Counted from the first letter of the stretch, positions 1-8,008 are shown. The stretch: 28,403 nucleotides of DNA from JBHJGU01 sp050331475 (GCA_050331475.1 JBHJGU010000107.1:1-28403), one strand, 5' to 3'. Numbers and translations are program-made. Notes: a model not told the origin generated them from the letters alone.

Positions 1-172
1 CGTCCGAAGGATCGGGCGCCTAGCGCCGACGACGGCGTTGCAAGCGTTTGAAAACCAGTGAGGTTTCCTGCACGCTTGCGCCTGGTCGACGACGCTATTC
101 GCCACGACCCTGACGGTCGGCATTTATGAGTTCATGACCTAGGGATGCGCAAGCGAACTCGAAAGGCGAGAG

Positions 173-943
173 ATGCGTCAAGACGTGCTCACCCTGTCGC
201 GTTTTTATAAATCGCCCTTAGGCGTTGCGGCCAAGGCGATGATTTTGCGACGGATCGCGGCGCTCTGGCGGCCGGCGAAGGATCTCGACCTGCTCGGGGT
301 CGGCTATGCGGCGCCGTATCTGGATTACCTTGCCCAGGGCGCGCGGCGGGCGGTGGCCGCCATGCCCGCGGTCCAAGGCGTGACGCCTTGGGTTGGCGAG
401 GACGGCCAGCGCGCAACCCTCTGCCCCGAGGACGGCTTGCCGTTTCTCGATTGCGTGTTCGACCGCGCCATCGCCGCCCATGCGCTGGAAGAAAGCGCGA
501 ACCCGGCGGCTTTACTGGCGGAGCTCTGGCGGGTGCTCGCCCCCCAGGGCCGGGTGGTGTTGGCGGTGGCGAGCCGGCGCGGGCTTTGGGCGCGGGTCGA
601 TTCCAGCCCCTTCGGTCATGGCCGGCCCTTCTCTCGCGCCCAGATCGCCCAGCTTTTACGCGCCGCCCGGCTGGAGCCCCAGGCCTGGGCCCGCGCGCTC
701 TATATGCCGCCCGCGCCGTGGCGCGCGTTGACTGACGCGGTCGGGACTTGGGAAGCGGTGGGCGAGCGCATTGCGCCCCGCTTTGGCGGGGTGATCCTGG
801 TTGAGGCGGTGAAACGCCAACATGCGCTGATTGAGGACCCGGTGCGCAAGCCCGTCTTCGCCGCGGCGCCGGCGGCGGCGCCCGCGGGCGTCATGCCGCG
901 GGGGCGGTCCCAAAGTGTTGAGATTTCCAGGACTTTCGATTGA
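173..943 (+). CDS. Class I SAM-dependent methyltransferase-like protein
   Basis: 256 residues. The central part looks like a class I methyltransferase: a glycine-containing motif I (LLGVGYAAPYL, about residues 40-50), then the post-motif pattern FDRAIAAHALEE and a motif reading LLAELWRVLAPQGRVVLAV (about 113-131), typical of methyltransferase domain 11 proteins. Motif I is weaker than the DxGxGxG consensus, so activity and substrate are unknown. The start ATG follows an AGGCGAG ribosome-binding sequence. From memory, a gene of this kind commonly sits near metW/metX in related bacteria. The last dozen codons (SQSVEISRTFD) move abruptly to lower GC, which suggests the 3' end was reshaped at the border of the adjacent island. 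The next gene on the other side of the island, metW, is convergent with it. Confidence 0.75.
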   Translation: MRQDVLTLSRFYKSPLGVAAKAMILRRIAALWRPAKDLDLLGVGYAAPYLDYLAQGARRAVAAMPAVQGVTPWVGEDGQRATLCPEDGLPFLDCVFDRAIAAHALEESANPAALLAELWRVLAPQGRVVLAVASRRGLWARVDSSPFGHGRPFSRAQIAQLLRAARLEPQAWARALYMPPAPWRALTDAVGTWEAVGERIAPRFGGVILVEAVKRQHALIEDPVRKPVFAAAPAAAPAGVMPRGRSQSVEISRTFD

Positions 944-1181
944 TGCTAATCTATTGAATCCGGCCAATTTGCAGCGCACACTGTCAGTAATTTTTTACAA
1001 CCATTGATCTCGTCGCGATGTTCCTTCAGTTTGGGCGCGTTAGGCGTGTTAACGGAACGCGTGAGGTGTCGATGAGGCCGCCCGCCTTTTCCTGAACCAT
1101 TTCCGGCCCGGTGGAAAAACGGTTGATAGACGGAGTCGCGCCAGTAGCAACCGCTTAACAATTCCGGTACATTTTGAGAAC

Positions 1182-1910
1182 ATGACTGATCAATGGACCT
1201 ATCGCTTTAAGATCAATGGCTTCACGCCGGAGACGCTACCGCTCTCCAGGCTGTTGAAGTATCTTGAGCCATTGGCGAAGTTGTTTGGATCTGACGCCGT
1301 TCACTTGATTGAGGTTCAGGACGGCAGCGCGGCTCCCGCTTTTTGGGTTGACGACGCTTGGCGACAAAGAATCCATGAACGACTGACTGCGGTCCATACG
1401 GACCAAGGCGAACCGGATGCCCGAGCGGCCTATGCCGAAATCAACGATCTCCTGAACCGAGACGATACGAGCGCATTGATGGAAGAGGCGGACGGCGCCC
1501 AGGTGATCGCCTTCCCCGGTCGCCAAGACGAGAGACCGGTTCTGCGGGGTGTCCGTGAAGACGGTGATTTTGACGGGGTTGTGTTAAGCGTCGGCGGAAA
1601 AGGCAGCGTCGTCCCAATCCGGATGGAGACGTTTGATGGCTCCGCGGTCGCAAATTTCAAGTCCGAGCGCGACGTCGCCAAGCGGTTGGCTTTGCAATTG
1701 TTCGAACCAACACGTCTTTACGGGACAGGCGCCTGGTCCCGGTCCGCTGATGGCCTCTGGCGTCTCGACAGTTTCTTGGTTCGCGATTTTGAACCGTTAG
1801 AGCTTGTCAGCATCCCGGACGCCGTGGCGCGTCTGAGAGAGGTGGGCGACAGCCTACCCGAAGATATTGCCGAAAGCCTGCTTCGCGATCGCCTAGACAA
1901 GGCGGTTTAA
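1182..1910 (+). CDS. Uncharacterised 242-residue protein paired with a PIN-domain gene
   Basis: I do not recognise a named domain. The protein is soluble, acidic and has no signal peptide or membrane segment. The N-terminus (FKINGFTPETLPLSRLLKYLEPLAKLFG) looks like a compact alpha/beta unit. A middle stretch (AQVIAFPGR, then FDGVVLSVGGKGSVVPIRM) reads as beta-strands. The C-terminal part has LYGTGAWSRSADGLWRLDSFLVRDFEPL followed by a helical end. The stop codon TAA shares its last A with the ATG of the PIN-domain gene, so the two are almost certainly co-translated. It is far larger than a usual VapB antitoxin and lacks a visible AbrB, RHH or HTH motif. Base composition is lower in GC than the neighbours. 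The start ATG has only a weak GAGA ribosome-binding sequence. Role as an antitoxin, adaptor or substrate-recognition partner is inference only. Confidence 0.8.
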   Translation: MTDQWTYRFKINGFTPETLPLSRLLKYLEPLAKLFGSDAVHLIEVQDGSAAPAFWVDDAWRQRIHERLTAVHTDQGEPDARAAYAEINDLLNRDDTSALMEEADGAQVIAFPGRQDERPVLRGVREDGDFDGVVLSVGGKGSVVPIRMETFDGSAVANFKSERDVAKRLALQLFEPTRLYGTGAWSRSADGLWRLDSFLVRDFEPLELVSIPDAVARLREVGDSLPEDIAESLLRDRLDKAV

Positions 1911-2452
1911 TGGCGATTGCGCTGGACGCTTCGGTTCTTTCCCTTTGGCTGAGCAAGCGGGCGAGGGCTCCGATTGACCCGGCGACGGAGCAGCCGATCG
2001 CTTTTGCCCGTGAGCGGATCGAAAAGTATATCGACAGCCTAAAGTCTAGGAGCGAGCGCGTTGTTGTGCCCATGCCCGCGCTCGCGGAGGTCTTGAGCGC
2101 CGGCGACGCCGATATCTCCGGAATAATTGACCGCCTTCAAAAAACATCCGCGTTTCAACTCACGGCGTTCGGCCAGCGGGAGGCTTTAGAGTTGGCGATG
2201 ATCAATCGGCAAGCGATCGCCAATGGGGACAAGAAAGGCGGCTTGTCGGCCGGATGGCAGAAGATAAAGACCGATCGCCAGATCGTTGCCATCGCCAAAG
2301 TGGCCAATGTCACCGCATTCCATACCGACGACGAAAACGCCAAGACCGTCGCGGAGCAAGTCGGGCTGAAAGTCGTGCGGACAATCGAACTTCCCTACAC
2401 GCCGCCACCGCAACTCGCGCTCGACCTCGATGACGAAAGCGCAGACCCGTAA
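1910..2452 (+). CDS. PIN-domain protein, VapC-like putative ribonuclease
   Basis: 180 residues with the PIN-domain acidic pattern: an N-terminal LDASVLSLW (Asp6), PALAEVLS with a conserved Glu near residue 59, then KTDRQIVAIAKV and HTDDENA supplying the later Asp residues, and a final beta-strand (GLKVVRTIELP). PIN domains are Mg2+-dependent nucleases; VapC toxins of this fold cut tRNA or rRNA. It is longer than typical VapC (about 130 residues): a loop near residues 16-40 and a proline/acid tail (PPPQLALDLDDES) are extra. The ATG overlaps the stop of the upstream gene by one base and has an AAGGCGG sequence just before it. The pair forms a self-contained unit in a low-GC island. Toxin action is inferred from the fold, not shown. 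Confidence 0.85.
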   Translation: MAIALDASVLSLWLSKRARAPIDPATEQPIAFARERIEKYIDSLKSRSERVVVPMPALAEVLSAGDADISGIIDRLQKTSAFQLTAFGQREALELAMINRQAIANGDKKGGLSAGWQKIKTDRQIVAIAKVANVTAFHTDDENAKTVAEQVGLKVVRTIELPYTPPPQLALDLDDESADP

Positions 2453-2680
2453 GGGCGAAGCCGAGCTGCGCATTGTTCATAGAGAGCGCGCGCGATTGGA
2501 TGCGGCGAACCCGAAAGGGCATTGTAAGATTTCGTCGGAAAAAGCGCAATATATTTAAGGATAAGCTCTGTTAGATCAACGTTAATATCGAAGCCGGCTA
2601 ATATTTTTTCTTTAAATGCACAGAAAAACGTTGTAGTAATTTTTTCATAATAATGGAGCACATCCTGAATCATACTATTT
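2453..2680. other. AT-rich intergenic stretch at the right edge of the PIN island
   Basis: About 230 bases between the convergent PIN-domain gene and metW. From roughly 2520 on it is strikingly AT-rich compared with the surrounding high-GC DNA, with several runs of T and A. I see no credible gene: short open frames here lack codon bias and ribosome-binding sites. A weak stem with AATAT/ATATT arms before a T-run near 2590-2610 might end transcription of the PIN pair, but it is poor. No att site, transposase or flanking direct repeat was found by eye. Confidence 0.6.
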
Positions 2681-3319
2681 TTAAGTGTTTAGATCCTTGT
2701 TCGCTCGCCCTAACACGAACATAGCTTCCCGCGCGGCCCAGTTCGCGCCGGCCAGGCGTCGGGGCTTAAGCGGCTTGGCGCGGGTAGGGGAGAGGGCGTA
2801 GGCCGCTTGGGTGTCCAGTCCCACATGGTCGGCCAGCGCAATGAAATCCTTGATGGAGCAGGGGTGAATCGCCTCGCGCGACCACCAGGGCTCGCCGTCT
2901 GCGGTGTCCACCGGCGCCCGGCCTTGGCCTAAAAACCGCACCCGTTTGCCCCACCACGCATAGTTCGGAAACGACACGACCACCTTGGTTCCGATGCGCG
3001 CCAATTCAGTGAGCACGCGCCGGGGTGAGCGGGTCGCTTGGATGGTGCGCGAAAGCACCACCACGTCAAAGCCGGCGTCCGGATAAACGCCCAGATCTCG
3101 GTCCGCGTCACCCTGAATGACCGAGAGGCCCTGGGCGAGGCATTGCGCCACCCGATCGGCGTTCAGTTCCAATCCGCGGGCGACGGCTTCGCGTTCCTCA
3201 CGCAGTCGAGCGAGCAACCCGCCTGCGCCGCAGCCTACATCCAGCACCCGACCCCCAGGCGGGGTTAGATCGACGATCAGGTCGAAATCCGGCCTTTGCG
3301 CAGCGGTGATCACGGTCAT
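2681..3319 (-). CDS. metW: MetW, methionine biosynthesis methyltransferase-like protein
   Basis: 212 residues, the usual MetW length. It carries the SAM-binding motif VLDVGCGAGGLLARL (about residues 25-39), a second acidic motif (IQGDADRDL), and the family-typical FDVVVLSRTIQATRSP and VVSFPNYAWWGKRVRFL. MetW is known to work with MetX in homoserine acylation for methionine synthesis. Its ATG overlaps the metX stop codon (ATGA), so the two are translationally coupled, metX first. The last few codons (NKDLNT, stop TAA) are AT-rich and run into the AT-rich island border, so the natural C-terminus may have been altered by the insertion. Confidence 0.93.
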   Translation of the reverse strand: MTVITAAQRPDFDLIVDLTPPGGRVLDVGCGAGGLLARLREEREAVARGLELNADRVAQCLAQGLSVIQGDADRDLGVYPDAGFDVVVLSRTIQATRSPRRVLTELARIGTKVVVSFPNYAWWGKRVRFLGQGRAPVDTADGEPWWSREAIHPCSIKDFIALADHVGLDTQAAYALSPTRAKPLKPRRLAGANWAAREAMFVLGRANKDLNT

Positions 3320-4479
3320 GAACGCACCTTTGCGCTCGGCAAGCCGCGGCGCACCGCCGCCGCCTCCAACAGCCCGCGCACGGCCGCGTCCAGCTTCGGC
3401 TCGTCGAGCAAGAACGCGTCGTGGCCTTTGTCGCTTTCGATCTCGAAAAAGCTCACATCTTGGCCGGCGGCGGCGAGCGCACGGACAATATCGCGCGACT
3501 CCTCGGTAGGGTAGAGCCAGTCGCTGTCAAACGAAATCAGGCAGAACCGACCATTGACGCCGTCAAACGCGCGCGCCAGGGAGCCTTCGCCTTCCGAGGC
3601 CGCAAGGTCGAAATAATCCATCGCCCGGGTGATGTAGAGATAGCTGTTCGCGTCGAACCGCTCCACAAATCGCGCGCCTTGATGGCGCAGATAGCTCTCC
3701 ACCTGGAAATCCGCGTCAAAGCCGAAGCTCGGCGCATCGCGCGCTTGCAGGTTCCGGCCGAATTTGCGGTGGAGCGCCGCTTCGGAGAGGTAGGTGACGT
3801 GAGCGGTCATGCGCGCCACCGCCAGCCCTTTGGTGGGCCGCACGCCCGCGTCTTGATATCGGCCGCCGCGCCAATCCGGGTCCGCCATAATGGCCTGGCG
3901 ACCGATCTCATGGAGCGCGATGTTTTGGGCGGAATGGCGCGCGGCGGCGGCAATCGCGATGTAAACGTCTGCACGGGTTTTGAACGCGGCCGCCCATTGC
4001 AGCGCTCGCATGCCGCCCATGGAGCCGCCCACAATGGCGGCCAGCCGCTCAATCCCTAGCGCGTCCACCACTTCGGCCTCCGCGCGCACCATGTCCGCAA
4101 TGGTGATAACCGGGAATTCGAGCGCGTAGGGCGCGTTGGTCTCCGGGTTCAGGCTCGCGGGCCCGGTGGAGCCCATGCAGCCGCCTAACACATTGACGCA
4201 AATGACGGCGAACCGGTCGGTGTCGATCGGCTTGGTGGGGCCGACCATGCGGTCCCACCAGCCCGGTTTGGCGGTCACCGGGTGGGGGCGGGCGACATAT
4301 TGATCCCCGGTTAACGCATGGCAAACCAGCACCGCGTTCGAGCGGTCCGCATTCAAATCGCCCGTTATCTCATAAGCGAGCCGCACGCCATCGAGCCGCT
4401 GGCCGCCATCGAGCCACAAGGGCGCTTCAAGCACGTGGACGGTTTCGGGCTGGGCCGCGGCGTGCAGGGTGGAGCTCAT
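3316..4479 (-). CDS. metX: MetX, homoserine O-acyltransferase
   Basis: 387 residues, an alpha/beta-hydrolase-fold acyltransferase that activates L-homoserine for sulfhydrylation in methionine synthesis. The nucleophile elbow is GGSMGGMRALQW (Ser153); the acid lies in ISFDSDWLYP (Asp318/Asp320) and the base in KGHDAFLL (His353). NVLGGCMGSTGP, a conserved oxyanion-region motif, is at about residues 96-107. Length matches MetX rather than the shorter MetA family. Whether it uses acetyl-CoA or succinyl-CoA cannot be settled by eye. It is followed directly by metW with a four-base overlap. The leader between it and the divergent chorismate mutase gene holds repeated hairpin arms, listed separately. 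Confidence 0.95.
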   Translation of the reverse strand: MSSTLHAAAQPETVHVLEAPLWLDGGQRLDGVRLAYEITGDLNADRSNAVLVCHALTGDQYVARPHPVTAKPGWWDRMVGPTKPIDTDRFAVICVNVLGGCMGSTGPASLNPETNAPYALEFPVITIADMVRAEAEVVDALGIERLAAIVGGSMGGMRALQWAAAFKTRADVYIAIAAAARHSAQNIALHEIGRQAIMADPDWRGGRYQDAGVRPTKGLAVARMTAHVTYLSEAALHRKFGRNLQARDAPSFGFDADFQVESYLRHQGARFVERFDANSYLYITRAMDYFDLAASEGEGSLARAFDGVNGRFCLISFDSDWLYPTEESRDIVRALAAAGQDVSFFEIESDKGHDAFLLDEPKLDAAVRGLLEAAAVRRGLPSAKVRS

Positions 4480-4619
4480 GACCGGAAAAAGGTGGTCCGC
4501 GGGTGCAAAGTCAATGCGCTGCGGCTGCGTGACCCCGGCGCGCGCCCCTTGCCGCGGGTCAAAAACCCGCGAAGATAGCAGGGCTTTGTGCGCTGCACCG
4601 AAACCTAGAGACCAACGCT
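4480..4619 (-). promoter_or_regulatory. metX leader with a hairpin and a competing distal arm
   Basis: Seen in sequence: on the minus strand an arm CGCGGGT (plus 4565-4571) can pair with a near ACCCGCG (4553-4559, five-base loop) or with an identical ACCCGCG further down (4498-4504), about 20 bases before the metX ATG. The two pairings exclude each other. No T-run follows the first hairpin, so it is not a simple terminator. A possible extended -10 (TGC-TATCTT, plus 4572-4580) lies just upstream; if real, transcription would begin close to the first arm. MetX leaders in alphaproteobacteria often carry SAM riboswitches, but I could not match a known class here. Confidence 0.35.
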
Positions 4620-5375
4620 TTGGCCGAACCTCGAACTGTTGCGGACTTGCGCCGCGAAATCGACGCGATTGACGATGCGTTGGTCGACCTAATCGCCCAG
4701 CGCGCGGCCTATGCGGCGGCGGTGCGCGCGGCCAAGGGCGGGGATCAGGCGGAGTTTCTTTGGCGCCCTGCCCGGGAGGCGATGATGGCGCGCCGGCTTG
4801 CGGCGCGGGCCAAGGCGGATCCCGAACTGCTGGAACGGATTTGGGGCGAACTGACTGGCGCCAATCTCGCCGCCCAAGGTCCTGTCGGGTTGGAGGTCTA
4901 TTCGCCTGAAGACCCAGGCCTTGCGGTGTCGCGCGCCCGCGCCCGGTTCGGCGGCGCCGCGCCTTTGACCTGGCATCCCAGCGCTGAAGCCGCCCTGGCG
5001 GCCCTGGATCTGCCGGGCGGGCGCATCGCCGTTCTGCCGCGCCCTAGCGAGACCGAGGATTGGTGGACCCAGCTTGAGACCACGTCCGCGGGTGGGCGTC
5101 CCATCCGGGTATCCGCCTGGCTCGATCATGGCGCCGCCTTCGCCATGGCCCGCGCGCCCTTGGAGCCAAGCGGGCAGGATCGGTTGTGGGCGGTGTTCGC
5201 CGACCCCAGCGCGGCTTTGGACGCGCTGACCGCGCGTGGGGCGACCGCCTTTCGGCGCGCCGAAGTTCCCGGCGCCGGCTTGATCGAAGCCGAGGGCTGT
5301 GACACGCCCCATATTCAAGATCTCGGCGGGGCGATTGTCGGCTTGTTCGCCGCGCCGCCGTTGGAGGCGGGCTGA
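4620..5375 (+). CDS. Chorismate mutase (AroQ type) with a C-terminal extension
   Basis: 251 residues. The first 85 residues match the AroQ helical chorismate mutase fold (LRREIDAIDDALVDLIAQRAAYAAAV, then FLWRPAREAMMARRL with the conserved Arg residues), which converts chorismate to prephenate. The remaining 165 residues resemble a degenerate periplasmic-binding-like or prephenate-dehydratase-like region (GGRIAVLPRP, DRLWAVFAD) without a recognisable TRF dehydratase motif, so it may be regulatory or structural. I place the start at a TTG because no ATG or GTG in frame gives the complete first helix; the ribosome-binding sequence is weak. It leads a run of aromatic amino-acid genes: 47 bases to hisC, then the dehydrogenase. 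Confidence 0.8.
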   Translation: MAEPRTVADLRREIDAIDDALVDLIAQRAAYAAAVRAAKGGDQAEFLWRPAREAMMARRLAARAKADPELLERIWGELTGANLAAQGPVGLEVYSPEDPGLAVSRARARFGGAAPLTWHPSAEAALAALDLPGGRIAVLPRPSETEDWWTQLETTSAGGRPIRVSAWLDHGAAFAMARAPLEPSGQDRLWAVFADPSAALDALTARGATAFRRAEVPGAGLIEAEGCDTPHIQDLGGAIVGLFAAPPLEAG

Positions 5376-5422
5376 CACTGGACCCGCCGGTTTGGCAGTG
5401 CAAGGTTTGAGGAGGCGGCCTT

Positions 5423-6517
5423 ATGGGTCCCACACCCCGCCCCGGGATTATGGACATCAAGCCCTACAAAGGCGGCGCTTCGGCGACGCCAGGGTTTGAG
5501 AACCCGATTAAATTGTCGTCCAACGAAAACGCGCTCGGCTGCAGCGAAAAAGCCAAGGCCGCCTTCACCGGCTTGGCCGATAAGCTCGCGCTTTATCCAG
5601 ACGGTTCGGCGAGCGCGCTGCGCGCGGCCATCGCTGAGCGCTACGACCTGGACCCCGCGCGGATCGTCTGCGGAGCGGGCTCGGATGAATTGCTCCAGCT
5701 CTTGACCCGGGCTTACGCTGGGCCGGGCGATGAAATCCTCCAATCTCAATATGGCTTTCTGGTCTACAAGCTCGCCGCCTTACAGGTTGGCGCGACCCCC
5801 GTCTTCGCCGCGGAAACCGATTTTCGCGCCGATGTGGACGCGTTGCTGGCCGCAGTGAGCGTGCACACCAAAATCGTCTTCCTCGCCAATCCGAACAATC
5901 CCACCGGGTCCTACCTGCCGATGGAGGAGATCGAGCGGCTGCGCGCCGGCCTGCCCGAGGGCGTTTTGTTGGTGCTGGACGCCGCCTATGCGGAATTCGT
6001 CGATCTGGCGGATTATGGCGATGGGTTTGACATGGTCACCCGACGTGAGGACGTGGTGGTCACGCGCACCTTTTCCAAAATCCACGGGCTCGCTGCGCTC
6101 AGGCTCGGTTGGGCGTATTGCCCTGAAGCGATCGCGGGCGTGCTCAACCGCTTGCGCGGGCCGTTTAACGTCAATGCGCCGGCCCTGGCTGCGGGCTTGG
6201 CGGCGGTGCAGGATCGCGAATTCGCCCAAGCCTCGGCCGATCACAATCGCCGCGAACTCGCGCGCGTGACCGAAGGCTTGGAAAAGCTGCAAATCCGGTT
6301 TGCCCCCAGCGTGGGTAATTTCGTGCTCTTACACTTCTCTGAGGCGCCAGGGCGCACGGCGCAGGACGCGGATCACTTCCTGCGCAGCCGTGGGATCATC
6401 GTGCGCGACGTGGCCGCCTACGGCCTGCCCCAAAGCCTGCGCGTCAGCATCGGCCGGGAGGCGGAGAATACGGCCGTGCTCGCGGCGTTGGCGGATTTCC
6501 AGGCGGGGGCTGCGTGA
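5423..6517 (+). CDS. hisC: Histidinol-phosphate/aromatic aminotransferase, HisC family
   Basis: 364 residues, fold-type I PLP aminotransferase of the HisC family. The N-terminal signature (LSSNENALG) and the PLP lysine in TRTFSKIHGLAALRLGW (Lys219) are intact, along with FLANPNNPTGS and VLDAAYAEF, the latter carrying the PLP-ring Asp and Tyr. HisC makes histidinol phosphate; paralogues placed between chorismate mutase and prephenate dehydrogenase often transaminate phenylpyruvate, hydroxyphenylpyruvate or prephenate, so this copy may serve tyrosine/phenylalanine synthesis. The ATG follows a strong AGGAGG. The stop overlaps the GTG of the next gene (GTGA). Confidence 0.92.
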   Translation: MGPTPRPGIMDIKPYKGGASATPGFENPIKLSSNENALGCSEKAKAAFTGLADKLALYPDGSASALRAAIAERYDLDPARIVCGAGSDELLQLLTRAYAGPGDEILQSQYGFLVYKLAALQVGATPVFAAETDFRADVDALLAAVSVHTKIVFLANPNNPTGSYLPMEEIERLRAGLPEGVLLVLDAAYAEFVDLADYGDGFDMVTRREDVVVTRTFSKIHGLAALRLGWAYCPEAIAGVLNRLRGPFNVNAPALAAGLAAVQDREFAQASADHNRRELARVTEGLEKLQIRFAPSVGNFVLLHFSEAPGRTAQDADHFLRSRGIIVRDVAAYGLPQSLRVSIGREAENTAVLAALADFQAGAA

Positions 6518-7443
6518 ACCAAAGCCCGTCCGTCGAGCGGCTCTTGATCGTAGGCGTAGGGCTAATCGGTGGTTCGATCGCCCGGGCGGCCCGCGCCAAC
6601 GCTTTGGCCGAGCATATTGCCCTGATCGATCGGGATCCGGATGTGGTCGCGCGCGCGGCGGCGCTCGGATTGGGCGACCAGATTGAGGGTGAGGCCTCCG
6701 ACCTGAGGGGGACGTTTGATCTCTGCGTCGTGGCGACGCCCATGGGCGCGATCGGTCCGGCGGCGGCGGGCCTTGGCGACGTCCTCGCGGAGGGCGCGAT
6801 CCTGACCGATGTAGGTTCGGTGAAAGGCGGCGCTTACGACGCGCTCGCTCAAGTGGGCCGTGCGGACGTGGCGATCATTCCCGGCCATCCCATTGCGGGG
6901 ACCGAGCAATCCGGGCCTGAGGCGGGGTTTGCGCATTTGTTCGCCGAGCGTTGGTGGGTTCTGACCCCGGCCCCGGACACCGACGCCCAAGCGCTGACGC
7001 GGTTAAGCGCGTTCATTACCGGCTTGGGCGCGAAGGTGGAGACCATGGACCCCGGCCACCATGATTTGGTGCTCGCGATCACCTCCCACGTGCCTCACCT
7101 GATTGCGTATAACATTGTCGGCACCGCCGCGGATCTGGAGACCGTGACCGCGTCTGAAGTCATCAAATACTCGGCGGGCGGATTTCGGGACTTCACCCGC
7201 ATTGCCGCCTCAGACCCGGTCATGTGGCGGGACATTTTCCTGACCAACAAGGAGGCGGTGCTCGAAATGTTGGGTCGGTTCAGCGAAGACTTGATCGCTT
7301 TGCAGCGCGCCATTCGCTGGGGCGATGGGGACGCACTGCACGCTTTGTTCACCCGGACGCGCGCCATCCGGCGCAGCGTCATTGAGGCGGGCCAAGACAC
7401 GGCCGAAGCCGATTTTGGGCGGGGCCATGAGCGAACTCGCTGA
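6514..7443 (+). CDS. tyrC: Prephenate/arogenate dehydrogenase (TyrA/TyrC)
   Basis: 309 residues. An N-terminal NAD(P)-binding Rossmann motif LLIVGVGLIGGSIARA (about residues 10-25) is followed by VATPMGAI, LTDVGSVKG and IPGHPIAGTEQSGPEA, all hallmark TyrA-family motifs, and by the helical dimerisation domain with ITSHVPHLIAY and FRDFTRIAASDPVMWRDIF. It oxidatively decarboxylates prephenate or arogenate toward tyrosine. The start is a GTG that overlaps the hisC stop (GTGA), indicating coupling. Its 3' end overlaps the next gene by 17 bases. Cyclohexadienyl breadth (TyrC) is inferred from context rather than seen. Confidence 0.92.
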   Translation: MNQSPSVERLLIVGVGLIGGSIARAARANALAEHIALIDRDPDVVARAAALGLGDQIEGEASDLRGTFDLCVVATPMGAIGPAAAGLGDVLAEGAILTDVGSVKGGAYDALAQVGRADVAIIPGHPIAGTEQSGPEAGFAHLFAERWWVLTPAPDTDAQALTRLSAFITGLGAKVETMDPGHHDLVLAITSHVPHLIAYNIVGTAADLETVTASEVIKYSAGGFRDFTRIAASDPVMWRDIFLTNKEAVLEMLGRFSEDLIALQRAIRWGDGDALHALFTRTRAIRRSVIEAGQDTAEADFGRGHERTR

Positions 7444-8008
7444 GGCCCAAGCGCCTGCGCGCACGCCCGAAGGCGATCTGTGGGTGTTCGCTTATGGCTC
7501 TTTGCTGTGGCGGCCCGATTTCCCGTTTAATGACAAGCGCCCCGCCTGGATCGACGGATGGAGGCGCGCGCTTTGCGTCTACTCTTGGGTCCATCGCGGG
7601 GTTCGCGAGCGCCCTGGCTTGGTGCTGGGCCTGGATCCTGGCGGTGAGACCCATGGCGCGCTTTATCGCGTGTCGGCGACCCATGTGGAGGCGACGCTGG
7701 AGTATCTGCGCTGGCGGGAGCTGCGCACCGACGCCTATAGCGCCCACGCCGTTACGGCGGCGCTTACGGACACCCAGCTCACGGCGCTGACCTTTGTGGC
7801 GAACCGGGCGAGCGATCAATACGCCGGCGTCCTGAGCTTGGAGCGCCAGGCTAAGATTGTGGTGGAGGCCGAAGGCGAGTCCGGGCCAAACCCCGATTAT
7901 GTGCGCGCCGCGGCGGCGCATTTGCGCGAGGCCGGCATGGCTGATCCGGATCTAGACGCGCTGGTCGCCCGGCTCGACACAGGGCGCGAAAGCCCCGCTG
8001 GGGCCTAA
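7427..8008 (+). CDS. ChaC-like gamma-glutamylcyclotransferase
   Basis: 193 residues from the ATG at 7427; longer upstream starts would lie deep inside tyrC. The substrate-binding motif FAYGSLLWRP (residues 21-30) and the likely catalytic Glu in YLRWREL (Glu98) identify the ChaC branch, which cleaves glutathione to 5-oxoproline and Cys-Gly. The remainder (HGALYRVS, AGVLSLERQAKIV, NPDYV near the C-terminus) fits the family. The gene begins 17 bases before the tyrC stop, so it is probably in the same transcript, although unrelated to aromatic synthesis. Its 3' end overlaps that of plsC on the other strand by 57 bases. Confidence 0.9.
   Translation: MSELAEAQAPARTPEGDLWVFAYGSLLWRPDFPFNDKRPAWIDGWRRALCVYSWVHRGVRERPGLVLGLDPGGETHGALYRVSATHVEATLEYLRWRELRTDAYSAHAVTAALTDTQLTALTFVANRASDQYAGVLSLERQAKIVVEAEGESGPNPDYVRAAAAHLREAGMADPDLDALVARLDTGRESPAGA

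Noticed and set aside
946..1161. A 71-residue minus-strand frame before the PIN pair
   Set aside because: No ribosome-binding sequence, no domain and atypical composition; the region is more likely a promoter area.
944..2700. Direct repeats or att sites flanking the PIN island
   Set aside because: None found by eye; a computed comparison with relatives would be needed.
4480..4619. SAM-II or other known SAM riboswitch before metX
   Set aside because: I could not find the conserved core of SAM-II or a clear match to other classes; only the competing hairpin arms are reported.
7325..7426. Upstream start for the ChaC-like gene
   Set aside because: It would lie within tyrC and adds no family sequence; the ATG at 7427 gives a complete domain.
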